From Chloroflexota bacterium (lineage in GTDB: Bacteria; Patescibacteriota; Saccharimonadia; Saccharimonadales; Saccharimonadaceae), in NCBI GenBank assembly GCA_004145215.1, contig SEAL01000013.1:1-40017 (forward strand): a stretch of 40,017 nucleotides of DNA, read 5' to 3'. Both the position numbers and the translations under genes were made by a program. This document shows, piece after piece, positions 7,268 to 15,742 of this stretch. Below the pieces are notes generated by a model. That model was not told the DNA's origin and made no database searches. It worked only from the letters and a program-made list of their open reading frames with translations. Within the stretch, counting starts at the first letter, position 1. Each line of letters starts with the position of its first letter.

Positions 7268-7792
7268 ATGGCAATTACTCGCGATAAAAAGAACGCTTTG
7301 GTTGCTGAGATAAGCGAATTGCTTGCTGATTCAAAAATGGCTGTGTTCGCACAGTACCAGGGACTATCTGTCGCCGATGTTCAAGAACTTCGACGTGCAG
7401 CCCGCGAATCAGGCGTTGTTATCAAGGTGGTAAAAAACCGTTTGGTACGCGTCGCTCTTGAAGCAAATGACACATACAAAGGTATCGATACATCTGCATT
7501 AACTGGCCAGCTGCTTTACGCAGTTAGCACTACTGATGAAGTTGCACCAGCCCAAGTACTGGATACATTCGCAAAAACACATCCTGCACTTCAATTTGCA
7601 GGTGCGTTTTCTGGTGAAGGTGCATTGTTAAGCGCCGACGACGTCAAAGCTCTTGCAGGTCTTCCTAGCAAGGATCAGCTCATTGGCCAAGTTGTCGCAC
7701 AATTGCTATCACCGGTTCACGACATTACCAATGCATTATCTGGCAACCTTCACGCACTGCTTGACGGTGTTGAAGCCAAAGCGAGCGCATAA
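7268..7792 (+). CDS. rplJ: 50S ribosomal protein L10
   Basis: L10 anchors the L7/L12 dimers to the ribosome. The 174 residues fit the family. The N-terminal RNA-binding domain includes 'YQGLSVADVQELRRAAR' and 'VVKNRLVRVAL', and the C-terminal helix (about 130-170) is the L12-docking spine. SD AAAGGAG, 6 nt before the ATG. First gene of the rplJL operon downstream of the attenuator. Confidence 0.97.
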   Translation: MAITRDKKNALVAEISELLADSKMAVFAQYQGLSVADVQELRRAARESGVVIKVVKNRLVRVALEANDTYKGIDTSALTGQLLYAVSTTDEVAPAQVLDTFAKTHPALQFAGAFSGEGALLSADDVKALAGLPSKDQLIGQVVAQLLSPVHDITNALSGNLHALLDGVEAKASA

Positions 7793-7817
7793 GAAGAGGG
7801 TTACCTCTTCGTGCGTT
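7787..7817 (+). promoter_or_regulatory. Hairpin between rplJ and rplL
   Basis: GAAGAGG-GTTA-CCTCTTC, with CGCA/TGCG able to pair outside it, spans the rplJ stop. No T tract follows, so it is more likely an RNA-processing or stability element than a terminator. It may help raise the rplL to rplJ ratio. Confidence 0.5.
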
Positions 7818-7852
7818 ATTTTACAATAACTACGAATATAAAGGAGTCTATT

Positions 7853-8227
7853 ATGGCTGATATTAAGAAACTAGCAGAAGAGCTAACTAAGCTTACTGTA
7901 CTAGAGGTCAACGACCTCAAAACTATCCTTAAGGATGAATACGGCATCGAGCCTGCAGCTGCTGCAGTCGCTGTTGCTGGCCCTGCTGCAGGTCCTGCAG
8001 CTGAAGAAGACGCAAAGTCTGAATTCACTGTCACTTTGAACGACGCTGGCGCTCAAAAAGTCGCTGTCATCAAAGCAGTCAAAGAAATCACTGGTCTTGG
8101 ACTTGGTGAAGCAAAAGCTTTGGTTGATAACGTTCCTTCAGCAATCAAAGAAAAAGTTGGCAAAGACGACGCAGAAGCAGCAAAGAAACAGCTTGAAGAA
8201 GCTGGCGCAACTGTTGAACTTAGCTAA
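7853..8227 (+). CDS. rplL: 50S ribosomal protein L7/L12
   Basis: The multimeric stalk protein that recruits translation factors. The real start is [11 protein letters not shown] at 7853, with AAAGGAG 6 nt upstream; the track's 14 extra residues are leader. The 124 aa comprise an N-terminal dimerisation/L10-binding helix pair (1-35), an Ala/Gly/Pro hinge (about 38-55) and the C-terminal domain with '[23 protein letters not shown]'. Confidence 0.97.
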   Translation: MADIKKLAEELTKLTVLEVNDLKTILKDEYGIEPAAAAVAVAGPAAGPAAEEDAKSEFTVTLNDAGAQKVAVIKAVKEITGLGLGEAKALVDNVPSAIKEKVGKDDAEAAKKQLEEAGATVELS

Positions 8228-8286
8228 TCATATTCGCTTAGCAATCTAGCAGTACATTATTCGACCTTGTCAATCAATGCAGCATG

Positions 8287-8315
8287 ACACCACCATTACG
8301 GTGGTGTTTTGTTTT
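8287..8315 (+). terminator. Intrinsic terminator of rplJL
   Basis: ACACCACC / GGTGGTGT around a 5-nt loop, then TTTGTTTT. It lies 60 nt after the rplL stop. Confidence 0.9.
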
Positions 8316-8406
8316 GGCAAAATATACAACATAAATACAATCACTACTGTTAAATATGTGGAAAAGAAATCTGCGACCACAAAGCACTTATGGTAAACTG
8401 AGTCTA

Positions 8407-8650
8407 ATGGCCACACCCTCTTCAAAATCCGGCTTCACGATTGTCGAGTTGCTAATCGTCATCGTTGTCATTGGCATACTAGCAGCAATTACAATCGTTG
8501 CATTTAATGGCGTACAAAAAAGAGCGCAGCAATCAAAAAGGTGAGCTAAATGGAGGCAGCCTATGTGTCGCCGATGATCTAGGCTACTTCACCGGATCGG
8601 GTACTGCATTTATTGTCGCGAAACGAATTGCAGCGCAGCGCACCTGCTAG
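8407..8650 (+). pseudogene. Type IV pilin-like gene with internal deletion and frameshift
   Basis: The 5' part encodes a class III signal and pilin helix ('SGFTIVELLIVIVVIGILAA') but stops at 8544 after 46 codons from the ATG at 8407. In the +1 frame a second piece from about 8537 reads 'NGGSLCVADDLGYF..' to a stop at 8650, which looks like a pilin C-terminus with its cysteines. Together they make about 80 residues, roughly half a normal pilin, so the middle was lost and the frame broken. The start is backed by an extended -10 (TGG-TAAACT, 7 nt upstream). Saccharibacteria use type IV pili for motility and host contact; this copy appears dead. Confidence 0.7.
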
Positions 8651-8659
8651 TGTCTGTTA

Positions 8660-8688
8660 TTGACATTATTACACCAGACTGCTATATA
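8660..8688 (+). promoter_or_regulatory. Promoter upstream of the 8734 gene
   Basis: TTGACA (8660-8665), 17-bp spacer, TATATA (8683-8688). Predicted start near 8695, about 40 nt before the gene. Confidence 0.7.
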
Positions 8689-8733
8689 TAGAAGTATTAT
8701 TACTACAAAAACAGACAAGGAAATTTGCGAGAC

Positions 8734-9249
8734 ATGTCTGAATTACCAGAAAAACAAGTCAAACGACTCACATCATTAATCCAAGAAGCTGAAACGAACC
8801 TTGCGGCTGCCAAAGAACTGTTAATCAGTATCATTGGTGATGACGGCATGGTCGTGACACCTCGAAACAGTCAGGAAGACGTCAGTGGCAAAATCATCGA
8901 AGGAGTTTTCGATGGTCAAGTCATGATCGGGCCAGATGGCAAGAATTACCCAGTGCCAGCTAACTATGCCAGCAAATCAAAGCTAGTCGAAGGTGATATC
9001 CTGAAACTAACGATCGCTGACGACGGTGGATTCATCTACAAACAGATCGGTCCAATCGAACGACGTCAGATCATCGGTACGTTAGTGCAACACGACGGCG
9101 CATACTACGTCGAAGCAAACGGTCGTGAATACCGTATCCTCCTTGCTAGCGTGACATACTTCCGCATCAAAGAAGGCGATCAAGTCACGATTATCGTACC
9201 AGAAGACAACCCAGAAGCTATCTGGGCAGCAGTCGAAGCAGCGCTCTAA
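8734..9249 (+). CDS. Conserved-looking protein with coiled N-terminus and beta-rich body
   Basis: From the ATG at 8734 the protein has 171 residues. An N-terminal helix (about 3-38, 'VKRLTSLIQEAETNLAAAKELL') is followed by two similar beta-rich segments, 'IIEGVFDGQVMIGPDGKNYPVP' and 'IIGTLVQHDGAYYVEANGREYRI', suggesting a tandem small beta-barrel. I believe similar proteins occur in other Patescibacteria, but I cannot name a family. The track's TTG start (8725) leaves only 3 nt after AAGGA, so ATG is preferred. It has its own promoter and terminator. Confidence 0.8.
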   Translation: MSELPEKQVKRLTSLIQEAETNLAAAKELLISIIGDDGMVVTPRNSQEDVSGKIIEGVFDGQVMIGPDGKNYPVPANYASKSKLVEGDILKLTIADDGGFIYKQIGPIERRQIIGTLVQHDGAYYVEANGREYRILLASVTYFRIKEGDQVTIIVPEDNPEAIWAAVEAAL

Positions 9250-9267
9250 GTTCGCTACTTTTCATTT

Positions 9268-9300
9268 AATATACTGCACATCAACGTGCAGTATATTTTA
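9268..9300 (+). terminator. Intrinsic terminator after the 8734 gene
   Basis: A 12-bp perfect stem AATATACTGCAC / GTGCAGTATATT, a 6-nt loop, then TTAT. Confidence 0.85.
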
Positions 9301-9379
9301 TATGACCAAGATAATAACACAACATCAAATGACCACGCGAGCGAGTACAATAGAAGCAGATAGAAAATAGGGAGTATAA

Positions 9380-10669
9380 ATGAGCAAGGCGCTGTACCGA
9401 AAGTACCGCAGTAAATCGTTGAATGAAATTGTCGGGCAGTCACATGTCACGGCTATCCTTTCACGGTCTATCAAACAAGGCAAGATTGCTCATGCCTATT
9501 TACTAACGGGCCCCCGAGGCATCGGCAAGACATCGATTGCGCGAATTTTAGCCCACGAAATCAATGGCCTGCCGTACGCCGACGAAGGCGTTCATCTGGA
9601 TATTATCGAAATTGATGCCGCCAGCAACAACGGAGTTGAAGACGTTCGTGATCTGCGAGAAAAGGTACAGATTGCCCCCGTGTCGGCCGCAAAGAAAGTA
9701 TATATCATCGACGAAGTACACATGTTATCAAAGGCTGCATTTAATGCACTTTTAAAAACACTCGAAGAGCCACCTGAACATATTGTATTTATCCTCGCAA
9801 CAACAGATATAGACAAACTACCGTCTACCATCATTAGCCGCACGCAACGGTACGGGCTCCGCGCGATAACAACCGACGATGCAAAAAAGCACTTGCGGCA
9901 TATTGCAGAATCCGAAAACATCAAAATCGATGATGAATCACTCGACATTATTGCATCACGCGGCGACGGCAGTTTTCGCGACAGCATCAGCCTGTTAGAT
10001 CAGCTATCCAGCCTATCGTCAGAAAGCGATGGCGTATCTGCGAAATTAGTGCGTCAGATTCTGGGAATCGCACCCACTGATTCGGTACTGACGATTCTGG
10101 ATCATGTGGCTAGCAAAAATACGACTGAAATTATCGCAACGCTCGACGCTTTAGAACAGTCTGGCATTCAAACGACTGTCCTCGTTGATCAGCTACTGAG
10201 CGTTCTGCGGGAAAAGATTGTTGAGCAACCGCAATTGATCGATTTACTCGATGCATTACTGGACGTTCGTACATCATCGCAACCTCGACTGAAATTGCTG
10301 ACAACACTCGTCACTGCAGCGGCGCCACGACCGAAAACCGTTCCCCTAGCGGGGTACGTCGGTGAACTGAATTGGGAAGCTCTGATCGAATATGTTCGTA
10401 CAAACCATGTAGCGCTGTATAGCGTGCTAGGTAAATGTAGCTACGAAGTAGTCGATGGCACTCTGGTGTTATACACAATGCGTAAATTCAACAAAACAAA
10501 ATTGGACGACGCGAAATATCGCCCAATGTTAGCCCAATGTTTAATCGCAACTGGCGCTGGCGATATGCCTGTTGAAACGATTCCAACACCTCCACCGCCA
10601 AAGGATAGCCAGGCTGCTGCAGTAGCTGCTATTATGGGTGGAGGAGAAGAAGTGACTGTAGATGGCTGA
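9380..10669 (+). CDS. dnaX: DNA polymerase III gamma/tau subunit, short form without zinc module
   Basis: The clamp-loader ATPase. Walker A is 'GPRGIGKTS' (44-52), Walker B 'IIDEVHML' (109-116), sensor 1 'LATTDIDKLP', and the arginine-finger SRC motif is altered to 'ISRTQRY'. The four-cysteine zinc module normally found between Walker A and 'DIIEIDAAS' is absent: only 'INGLPYADEGVHL' lies there. At 429 aa it corresponds to a gamma-like product; a tau C-terminus is not present. SD AGGGAG. The stop overlaps the dnaB start by 8 nt, so the two are coupled. Confidence 0.94.
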   Translation: MSKALYRKYRSKSLNEIVGQSHVTAILSRSIKQGKIAHAYLLTGPRGIGKTSIARILAHEINGLPYADEGVHLDIIEIDAASNNGVEDVRDLREKVQIAPVSAAKKVYIIDEVHMLSKAAFNALLKTLEEPPEHIVFILATTDIDKLPSTIISRTQRYGLRAITTDDAKKHLRHIAESENIKIDDESLDIIASRGDGSFRDSISLLDQLSSLSSESDGVSAKLVRQILGIAPTDSVLTILDHVASKNTTEIIATLDALEQSGIQTTVLVDQLLSVLREKIVEQPQLIDLLDALLDVRTSSQPRLKLLTTLVTAAAPRPKTVPLAGYVGELNWEALIEYVRTNHVALYSVLGKCSYEVVDGTLVLYTMRKFNKTKLDDAKYRPMLAQCLIATGAGDMPVETIPTPPPPKDSQAAAVAAIMGGGEEVTVDG

Positions 10670-12041
10670 TAGACAAGACGAGAAGCGACGCAAAGCTAAA
10701 GTAAAAGAGCTGGTTGCCGGGAAAATACCACCGCAAAACATTGATGCAGAAATGAGTCTTTTGGGCGCCGTTTTAATCGACGAAGAGGCATTAGCCGACG
10801 TCACCGAGCACGTCACTCCGCGAGATTTTTATGACAAACGCCATGCGGCAATTTTTGGTGGCATGGTCCGATTATTTGAACGACACAAGCCAGTCGACTT
10901 GTTGACACTGACTGATGAATTAAAGAAGAAAGACGAACTCGATGCGGTCGGTGGTAGCGCATACCTGACGGAATTAACCAATTATGTTCCAACAGCCGCA
11001 CACGCCGAGGCGTACGCCGAGATGGTGTCACAAAAGGCAATTCGTCGCCGACTGATTAAAGCCAGCGCTGAAATATCAGAACTAGGATTCGACGAAGAAT
11101 ACGATGTCCAGGAATTACTAGGAAAAGCAGAAGCCGAGTTATTTAGCGTTAGCGACCAGTCGCTAAAACAAGACTTGACCAGCATCGAGACAATCCTAAC
11201 TGATAGTTTTGATCGCATGGAAGAACTGCACCGAAATAAGGGTGCGATTCGCGGCGTGCGAACCGGCTATCGCGATTTGGACGGTATGACTGCCGGATTG
11301 CAGCGCTCTGACTTGATCATCCTTGCTGCACGTCCAGCAATGGGTAAAACAACGCTCGTTACCAACTTGGCGTACAACGTTGCAACTGCCAATAAACAAT
11401 CCGTATTGTTTTTCAGCCTAGAAATGAGTAAAGAGCAGTTGGTTGACCGTATGTTAGCCGATGCATCAGGTGTTGATGCATGGAATATTCGTACTGGTAA
11501 TTTGTCAGACGAGGATTTTAGCAAATTATCTGAAGCAATGGGTGAAATGGCCGAAGCGCCAATCTTTATCGATGACAAGCCAGGATTATCAGTACTCGAA
11601 ATGCGCACCAAAGCTCGTCGTGCATCACACGACGCGCCACTAGGGCTGATTATCGTCGACTACCTACAGCTGATGCAGGGCAGTAGCAGAACCGAAGGTA
11701 ACCGCGTCCAAGAAGTGAGTGAAATCAGTCGTGGGCTGAAATTGATTGCTCGTGAAATGAATGTCCCGGTCATTGCACTATCGCAGCTATCCCGTTCCGT
11801 CGAAAGTCGCACGCCGCAAATACCGCAATTGTCCGACCTGCGTGAATCAGGATCAATCGAGCAGGATGCCGACATCGTGATGTTTATCTACCGAGAGGCC
11901 TATTATAACCCTGAAACAGAACGCGAGAATATCACCGATCTGATCATCGCCAAACACCGTAACGGACCTGTTGGCAAAGTTGAACTGTACTTCCACCCTG
12001 AACGTCTACGATTTATGTCGCTAGATAAGCAGCACGACTAG
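10662..12041 (+). CDS. dnaB: Replicative DNA helicase
   Basis: Hexameric helicase that unwinds the fork ahead of Pol III. The N-terminal domain begins 'PPQNIDAEMSLLGAVL' and the RecA-like C-terminal domain has Walker A 'AARPAMGKTT', Walker B 'LIIVDYLQLM', 'ALSQLSRSVE' and 'LRESGSIEQDADIVMFIYR'. The 459-aa length is normal and no intein is seen. It overlaps dnaX by 8 nt, an operon that puts helicase and clamp loader under one promoter. Confidence 0.96.
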   Translation: MADRQDEKRRKAKVKELVAGKIPPQNIDAEMSLLGAVLIDEEALADVTEHVTPRDFYDKRHAAIFGGMVRLFERHKPVDLLTLTDELKKKDELDAVGGSAYLTELTNYVPTAAHAEAYAEMVSQKAIRRRLIKASAEISELGFDEEYDVQELLGKAEAELFSVSDQSLKQDLTSIETILTDSFDRMEELHRNKGAIRGVRTGYRDLDGMTAGLQRSDLIILAARPAMGKTTLVTNLAYNVATANKQSVLFFSLEMSKEQLVDRMLADASGVDAWNIRTGNLSDEDFSKLSEAMGEMAEAPIFIDDKPGLSVLEMRTKARRASHDAPLGLIIVDYLQLMQGSSRTEGNRVQEVSEISRGLKLIAREMNVPVIALSQLSRSVESRTPQIPQLSDLRESGSIEQDADIVMFIYREAYYNPETERENITDLIIAKHRNGPVGKVELYFHPERLRFMSLDKQHD

Positions 12042-12069
12042 ATTCTACGTGATATAATGTAGGAAGTTT

Positions 12070-13521
12070 ATGGGCACACTTGTAACCGACTTTTTAATCT
12101 ATCGATGGCGCTACTGGATCGGCTACGGCTTGATCGCATTGGCATTTATTGGCTTGCTATTGTTCGCTGGACTGTATGTTCCCGGCGGGCTCAGCCAGCA
12201 AGAAATTGCTAGCACCGTCAAAAGTGCCGCGATCGACGTCACTAACCCAGAATCAATGGCTGTTACCAGCTTGCCCTATGCATTAGCTCAAAAAGCCAGC
12301 TTTGAACTATTCGGCGTCAGTAACTTTAGTATTAAATTACCATCTCTGATCTGTGCATTTATTGCGAGCGTTGGCGCAATATTACTACTGCGTCGATGGT
12401 TCAAGCCGAACGTCGCCGTCCTCGCGACAATCATACTGGTGACAACAGGGCAATTTTTGTATGTTGCCCAATCTGGGAATACTGGCATCACGTATATTAT
12501 GTGGTCAGTCTGGCTGCTACTTGCCGCGACCATGGTCACGGGGTCGTTAAAGCATAAAAACCTATGGAAACTAGCGTTCTTTATTATCGCCGGACTCAGC
12601 CTTTACACGCCGCTAAGCCTCTATCTATTATTAGCCATCATCAGCGCCGCAGTATTACACCCACATGTGCGATACGTACTAAAAAAAATGGCGCTAAAAA
12701 AACTGCTAGCATTCGTATTTTTGACAGTGTTACTATCGACACCGTTAATTTATGGTATCTACCTAAACCCAGAATTCGGGCTACGACTGCTAGGTATCCC
12801 GTCAACGTGGCCGCCAAATATTATTGATAACGGCGCCACGTTAATTCAGCAGTACGTTAATTTCATCAGCCCGGCCAGTGGTGTCCTGATGACACCGGTC
12901 TTCGGACTAGGATCAATTGCGCTAATTGGATTAGGCGCCTGGCAGCTATTCAAAACGCGCTATACCGCACGGAGCTATACAGTGACAGCGTGGCTAGTTC
13001 TGCTCGTGCCAATATTGTTAATTAATCCCAGCTATACCAGTATCACGTTCGTGCCTTTCCTATTACTGCTCGCTAGCGGCCTAGAGTACTTGTTCAGATC
13101 ATGGTACAAAATGTTCCCACGAAACCCTTACGCCCGTATCGTAGGCCTGATTCCGCTGGTCGTACTCGTAGGTGGTTTGGTTGTATCTGGCATTGATCGG
13201 TACGTTTACGGATATCATTACGACCCGGAAACAGCCAAAAGCTTTTCTCGCGATTTAACACTACTGAACAGACAAGTGAAGAGCGGTGATTCGACGACGA
13301 TACTCGTTGCGCAGTCCGAAAAGCGATTCTACGAAGCAGTTGCAAAATATGATGGCAAAATTATCGGCAACAATACGAACCTGACTATCACGACCGCCGT
13401 TCCGTCTGGTGCTTTCGCCGCATCGCGACTCGCAAACGGTGATGTCCAAGATCGTGAAATCGAAAAGATCGTCGTCACTAGTCATAGCAAAGAATCCGAT
13501 CGCTTCTACCTCTACAAATAA
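12070..13521 (+). CDS. Polytopic membrane protein, GT-C/PMT-type glycosyltransferase-like
   Basis: 483 aa with about 10-11 predicted membrane helices and a short extracellular tail (about 400-483). After the first helix, 'VPGGLSQQEIAS' and then 'SLPYALAQKASFELFGVSNFSIKLPSLI' match the layout of GT39/PMT_2 and ArnT-like lipid-linked sugar transferases, where the first loop carries acidic catalytic residues. Here only one Glu (QQE) remains, so activity is uncertain. The promoter is TGA-TATAAT 11 nt before the ATG, so the leader is very short. It likely modifies envelope proteins or glycans; the substrate is unknown. Confidence 0.65.
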   Translation: MGTLVTDFLIYRWRYWIGYGLIALAFIGLLLFAGLYVPGGLSQQEIASTVKSAAIDVTNPESMAVTSLPYALAQKASFELFGVSNFSIKLPSLICAFIASVGAILLLRRWFKPNVAVLATIILVTTGQFLYVAQSGNTGITYIMWSVWLLLAATMVTGSLKHKNLWKLAFFIIAGLSLYTPLSLYLLLAIISAAVLHPHVRYVLKKMALKKLLAFVFLTVLLSTPLIYGIYLNPEFGLRLLGIPSTWPPNIIDNGATLIQQYVNFISPASGVLMTPVFGLGSIALIGLGAWQLFKTRYTARSYTVTAWLVLLVPILLINPSYTSITFVPFLLLLASGLEYLFRSWYKMFPRNPYARIVGLIPLVVLVGGLVVSGIDRYVYGYHYDPETAKSFSRDLTLLNRQVKSGDSTTILVAQSEKRFYEAVAKYDGKIIGNNTNLTITTAVPSGAFAASRLANGDVQDREIEKIVVTSHSKESDRFYLYK

Positions 13522-13576
13522 GGGTAGTTATACGATATAATAGAGAAAGTTGTAAATTTACGGAGGAAGTGCAGAT

Positions 13577-13867
13577 ATGGCATTTGATCAGATGAAGATG
13601 TTGAATGATTTGCGTAAAGCGCAAAAAGATCTAAAGAAACAAATTATTGAAGTGGAAGCAGGTGACGGCGCAGTTGTCGTACAGATTAATGGCGAACTGA
13701 AAGTTATCAGCGTAAAGATCAACCCTGAATTCGTAGATCTCGAGAACATCGAGGAACTAGAACACTGGATTGAAATCGCCATTCGTGACGGTATGCAAAA
13801 AGCGCAAGAAATTGCCGCAGAAAAGATGAAGCCATTGATGGGTGGACTCGGCAACCTGGGAATGTAG
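13577..13867 (+). CDS. ybaB: YbaB/EbfC family nucleoid-associated protein
   Basis: A small DNA-binding dimer, 96 aa, with helix-strand-helix order: 'MLNDLRKAQKDLKKQ' helix, 'VVVQINGELKVISVKINPEFVD' beta hairpin, then 'LEHWIEIAIRDGMQKAQEIAAEKM'. TATAAT is at 13536-13541 and SD GGAGGA precedes the ATG. It abuts recR with no gap, the classical ybaB-recR arrangement; dnaX is also nearby, as in many bacteria. Confidence 0.93.
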   Translation: MAFDQMKMLNDLRKAQKDLKKQIIEVEAGDGAVVVQINGELKVISVKINPEFVDLENIEELEHWIEIAIRDGMQKAQEIAAEKMKPLMGGLGNLGM

Positions 13868-14479
13868 GTGACACAACTGCTTCCTACGGCACTCACAAAT
13901 GCCATTGATGAATTGGGGCGCTTGCCAGGCGTTGGCGCACGCACGGCAGAACGCTATGCGTACTATTTGCTGCGCGCTAATCCCGACCTGACAAATAAAC
14001 TGATTATCGGATTACGCGAACTGCACACTGGCGTGAAACAGTGCCCTGTGACATTTGCATTAATTGACGCCGATCAAGAAGTATCGCCACTATATGATGA
14101 TTCTCGTGACAAAACGACAATTGCCGTTGTCGAGGAACCTCTGGATATCGTTGCATTAGAACGTACAGGCCAGTATCACGGCACGTATCATGTTCTGGGT
14201 GGCGCAATCAGCCCAATAGATGGCATCGGGCCAGAACAATTACATATTCCAGAATTAATGAAGCGCATCCATGAAGACGACGTTCAGGAATTAATTATCG
14301 CTACGAATGCTAGCGTCGAAGGCGAGTCAACTGCGCTGTTTTTGCAGCGCCATATTCAAGATGCCGGCGTGACAGTCAAAATGAGCAGGCTTGCACGTGG
14401 CATTCCTGTCGGCGTCGACCTAGAATACGCCGATCAGATTACACTCGGACACGCGCTCGAAGGCCGACGAATTCTTTAA
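13868..14479 (+). CDS. recR: Recombination mediator RecR, zinc-finger cysteines lost
   Basis: RecR acts with RecO/RecF to load RecA at gaps. The GTG start directly follows the ybaB stop. The N-terminal helix-hairpin-helix is 'LPGVGARTAERYA' (19-31), the Toprim core 'VVEEPLDIVALE' and 'IIATNASVEGESTALFL' are intact, and the C-terminal Walker-B-like 'LARGIPVGVDLEYAD' is present. The four-cysteine zinc finger is reduced to a single Cys59 ('VKQCPVTFALIDADQEVSPLYDD'). 203 aa, normal length. The stop overlaps the next convergent gene by 4 nt. Confidence 0.95.
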   Translation: MTQLLPTALTNAIDELGRLPGVGARTAERYAYYLLRANPDLTNKLIIGLRELHTGVKQCPVTFALIDADQEVSPLYDDSRDKTTIAVVEEPLDIVALERTGQYHGTYHVLGGAISPIDGIGPEQLHIPELMKRIHEDDVQELIIATNASVEGESTALFLQRHIQDAGVTVKMSRLARGIPVGVDLEYADQITLGHALEGRRIL

Positions 14480-14781
14480 CTGCTTTCGCAAATTAAAGAG
14501 ACCTCGAGTAGCAGGTAGTGAGCATATAGAGGCTCATCAGCTGCAAACAAAGGGCCCGGCACGAACATCACTTGACCATGACTGTAGAGCAACGTGGACA
14601 TCGTAGCCCTGTCATAGCACCGAGCAGAGCACATCCTGCCTCTCTCACCTCCCCAGAGAACGTGCGTTTCCTCGAGTTGACCTCGAGGAATTTCGTTCTG
14701 CAGTTCTCGAAATATCTCTTCGAAGTCTCGCTCGCCAATATCAGTCGAGTGGATTCCTTTTGATATCTGATATTCTTTCAT
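14476..14781 (-). CDS. Uncharacterised 101-aa protein
   Basis: No family recognised. SD AAAGGA 8 nt before the ATG supports translation. The protein is mixed alpha/beta with no membrane helix and three cysteines. The stop overlaps recR's stop region by 4 nt. Codon choice looks G+C-richer than its neighbours. Confidence 0.65.
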   Translation of the reverse strand: MKEYQISKGIHSTDIGERDFEEIFRELQNEIPRGQLEETHVLWGGERGRMCSARCYDRATMSTLLYSHGQVMFVPGPLFAADEPLYAHYLLLEVSLICESS

Positions 14782-14908
14782 GATGTCGATCCTTTGCTGT
14801 AGGGGTACATCAACGAGCAGCGTCCATCGCTACTTATCGATATATTAAAACTTTAAAAGTAATTTGTCAATGTACGTGAATCTAGCCACCTCTGATACAA
14901 TAGATATA

Positions 14909-15742
14909 ATGTACGATTCTGCAACCCAACTCATTACCGAAGCCAAAAAAATTATCATCATCCAAGCTGAAAATCCTGACGGTGACTCACTCGGAAGCTC
15001 GATTGCACTCGAAGAAATTTTGGGCGATATGGGCAAAGAAGTTATTATGTACTGTCCGGTCGAAATACCAAAATACATGCGCTACATCCTAGGCTGGGAT
15101 AGGGTCGTGAGCGACTTTGACACTTCTGCAAATCTAGCCATTATCGTTGACACCAGTGCTGATGTATTGATTACAAAAGTCCTCGAAACACCTGGCGTTC
15201 GACACTTCCTCGAATCACATCCTGCTCTAGTTATTGATCATCACACAACCGAATCAAATCTGACATTTGATCATACGATGCTATCCGATACAGCCGTCGC
15301 TACCAGCGAGGTGATCTATAAACTAGCGAGCGACAACAACTGGGTAATCAACGAACGTGCCGCAGAATGTATGATGATCGCAATCATGAGCGACAGCCTA
15401 GGCTTAACGACCCAAAACGTATCGCCGAATGCATTTTTTGTCGCCGGAAAACTGACTGAACTCGGCGCACGTAACTCTGCAATCGAAGAACGTCGTCGTG
15501 AATTCATGAAAAAATCTCCGGAAATTTTGGCATACAAAGGTGAGCTCATCAGCCGAATCGAATATCTATTGGATGGCAAACTCAATTTACCGATCGCCGA
15601 AACGGTCGCTGGATATTTTGGTGGCGGTGGACATAAATATGCAGCAGGCTTTCGCGCATACGAACAGTACGATACAATCGTAAAAGAATTAGTTGATGCA
15701 ACAGACAAGGCGATAACCGATCATGGCACTACAGCTTCATAA
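14909..15742 (+). CDS. nrnA: DHH/DHHA1 phosphoesterase (NrnA-like oligoribonuclease / pAp phosphatase)
   Basis: Predicted to degrade short RNA or cyclic-dinucleotide products. The motifs are 'ENPDGDSLGS' (about 21-30), 'IVDTSA', the namesake 'DHHTTES' (Asp110-His111-His112) and the DHHA1 'GGGGHKYAAGF' (near 237). The track starts 15 residues earlier, but an extended -10 (TGA-TACAAT, 14896-14901) lies 7 nt before the ATG at 14909, so this is the likely leaderless start, giving 277 aa. The 3' end overlaps cysS by 20 nt. Confidence 0.9.
   Translation: MYDSATQLITEAKKIIIIQAENPDGDSLGSSIALEEILGDMGKEVIMYCPVEIPKYMRYILGWDRVVSDFDTSANLAIIVDTSADVLITKVLETPGVRHFLESHPALVIDHHTTESNLTFDHTMLSDTAVATSEVIYKLASDNNWVINERAAECMMIAIMSDSLGLTTQNVSPNAFFVAGKLTELGARNSAIEERRREFMKKSPEILAYKGELISRIEYLLDGKLNLPIAETVAGYFGGGGHKYAAGFRAYEQYDTIVKELVDATDKAITDHGTTAS

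Noticed and set aside
12564-12827. 87-aa plus-strand ORF inside the GT-like gene
   Set aside because: Out-of-frame shadow without SD.
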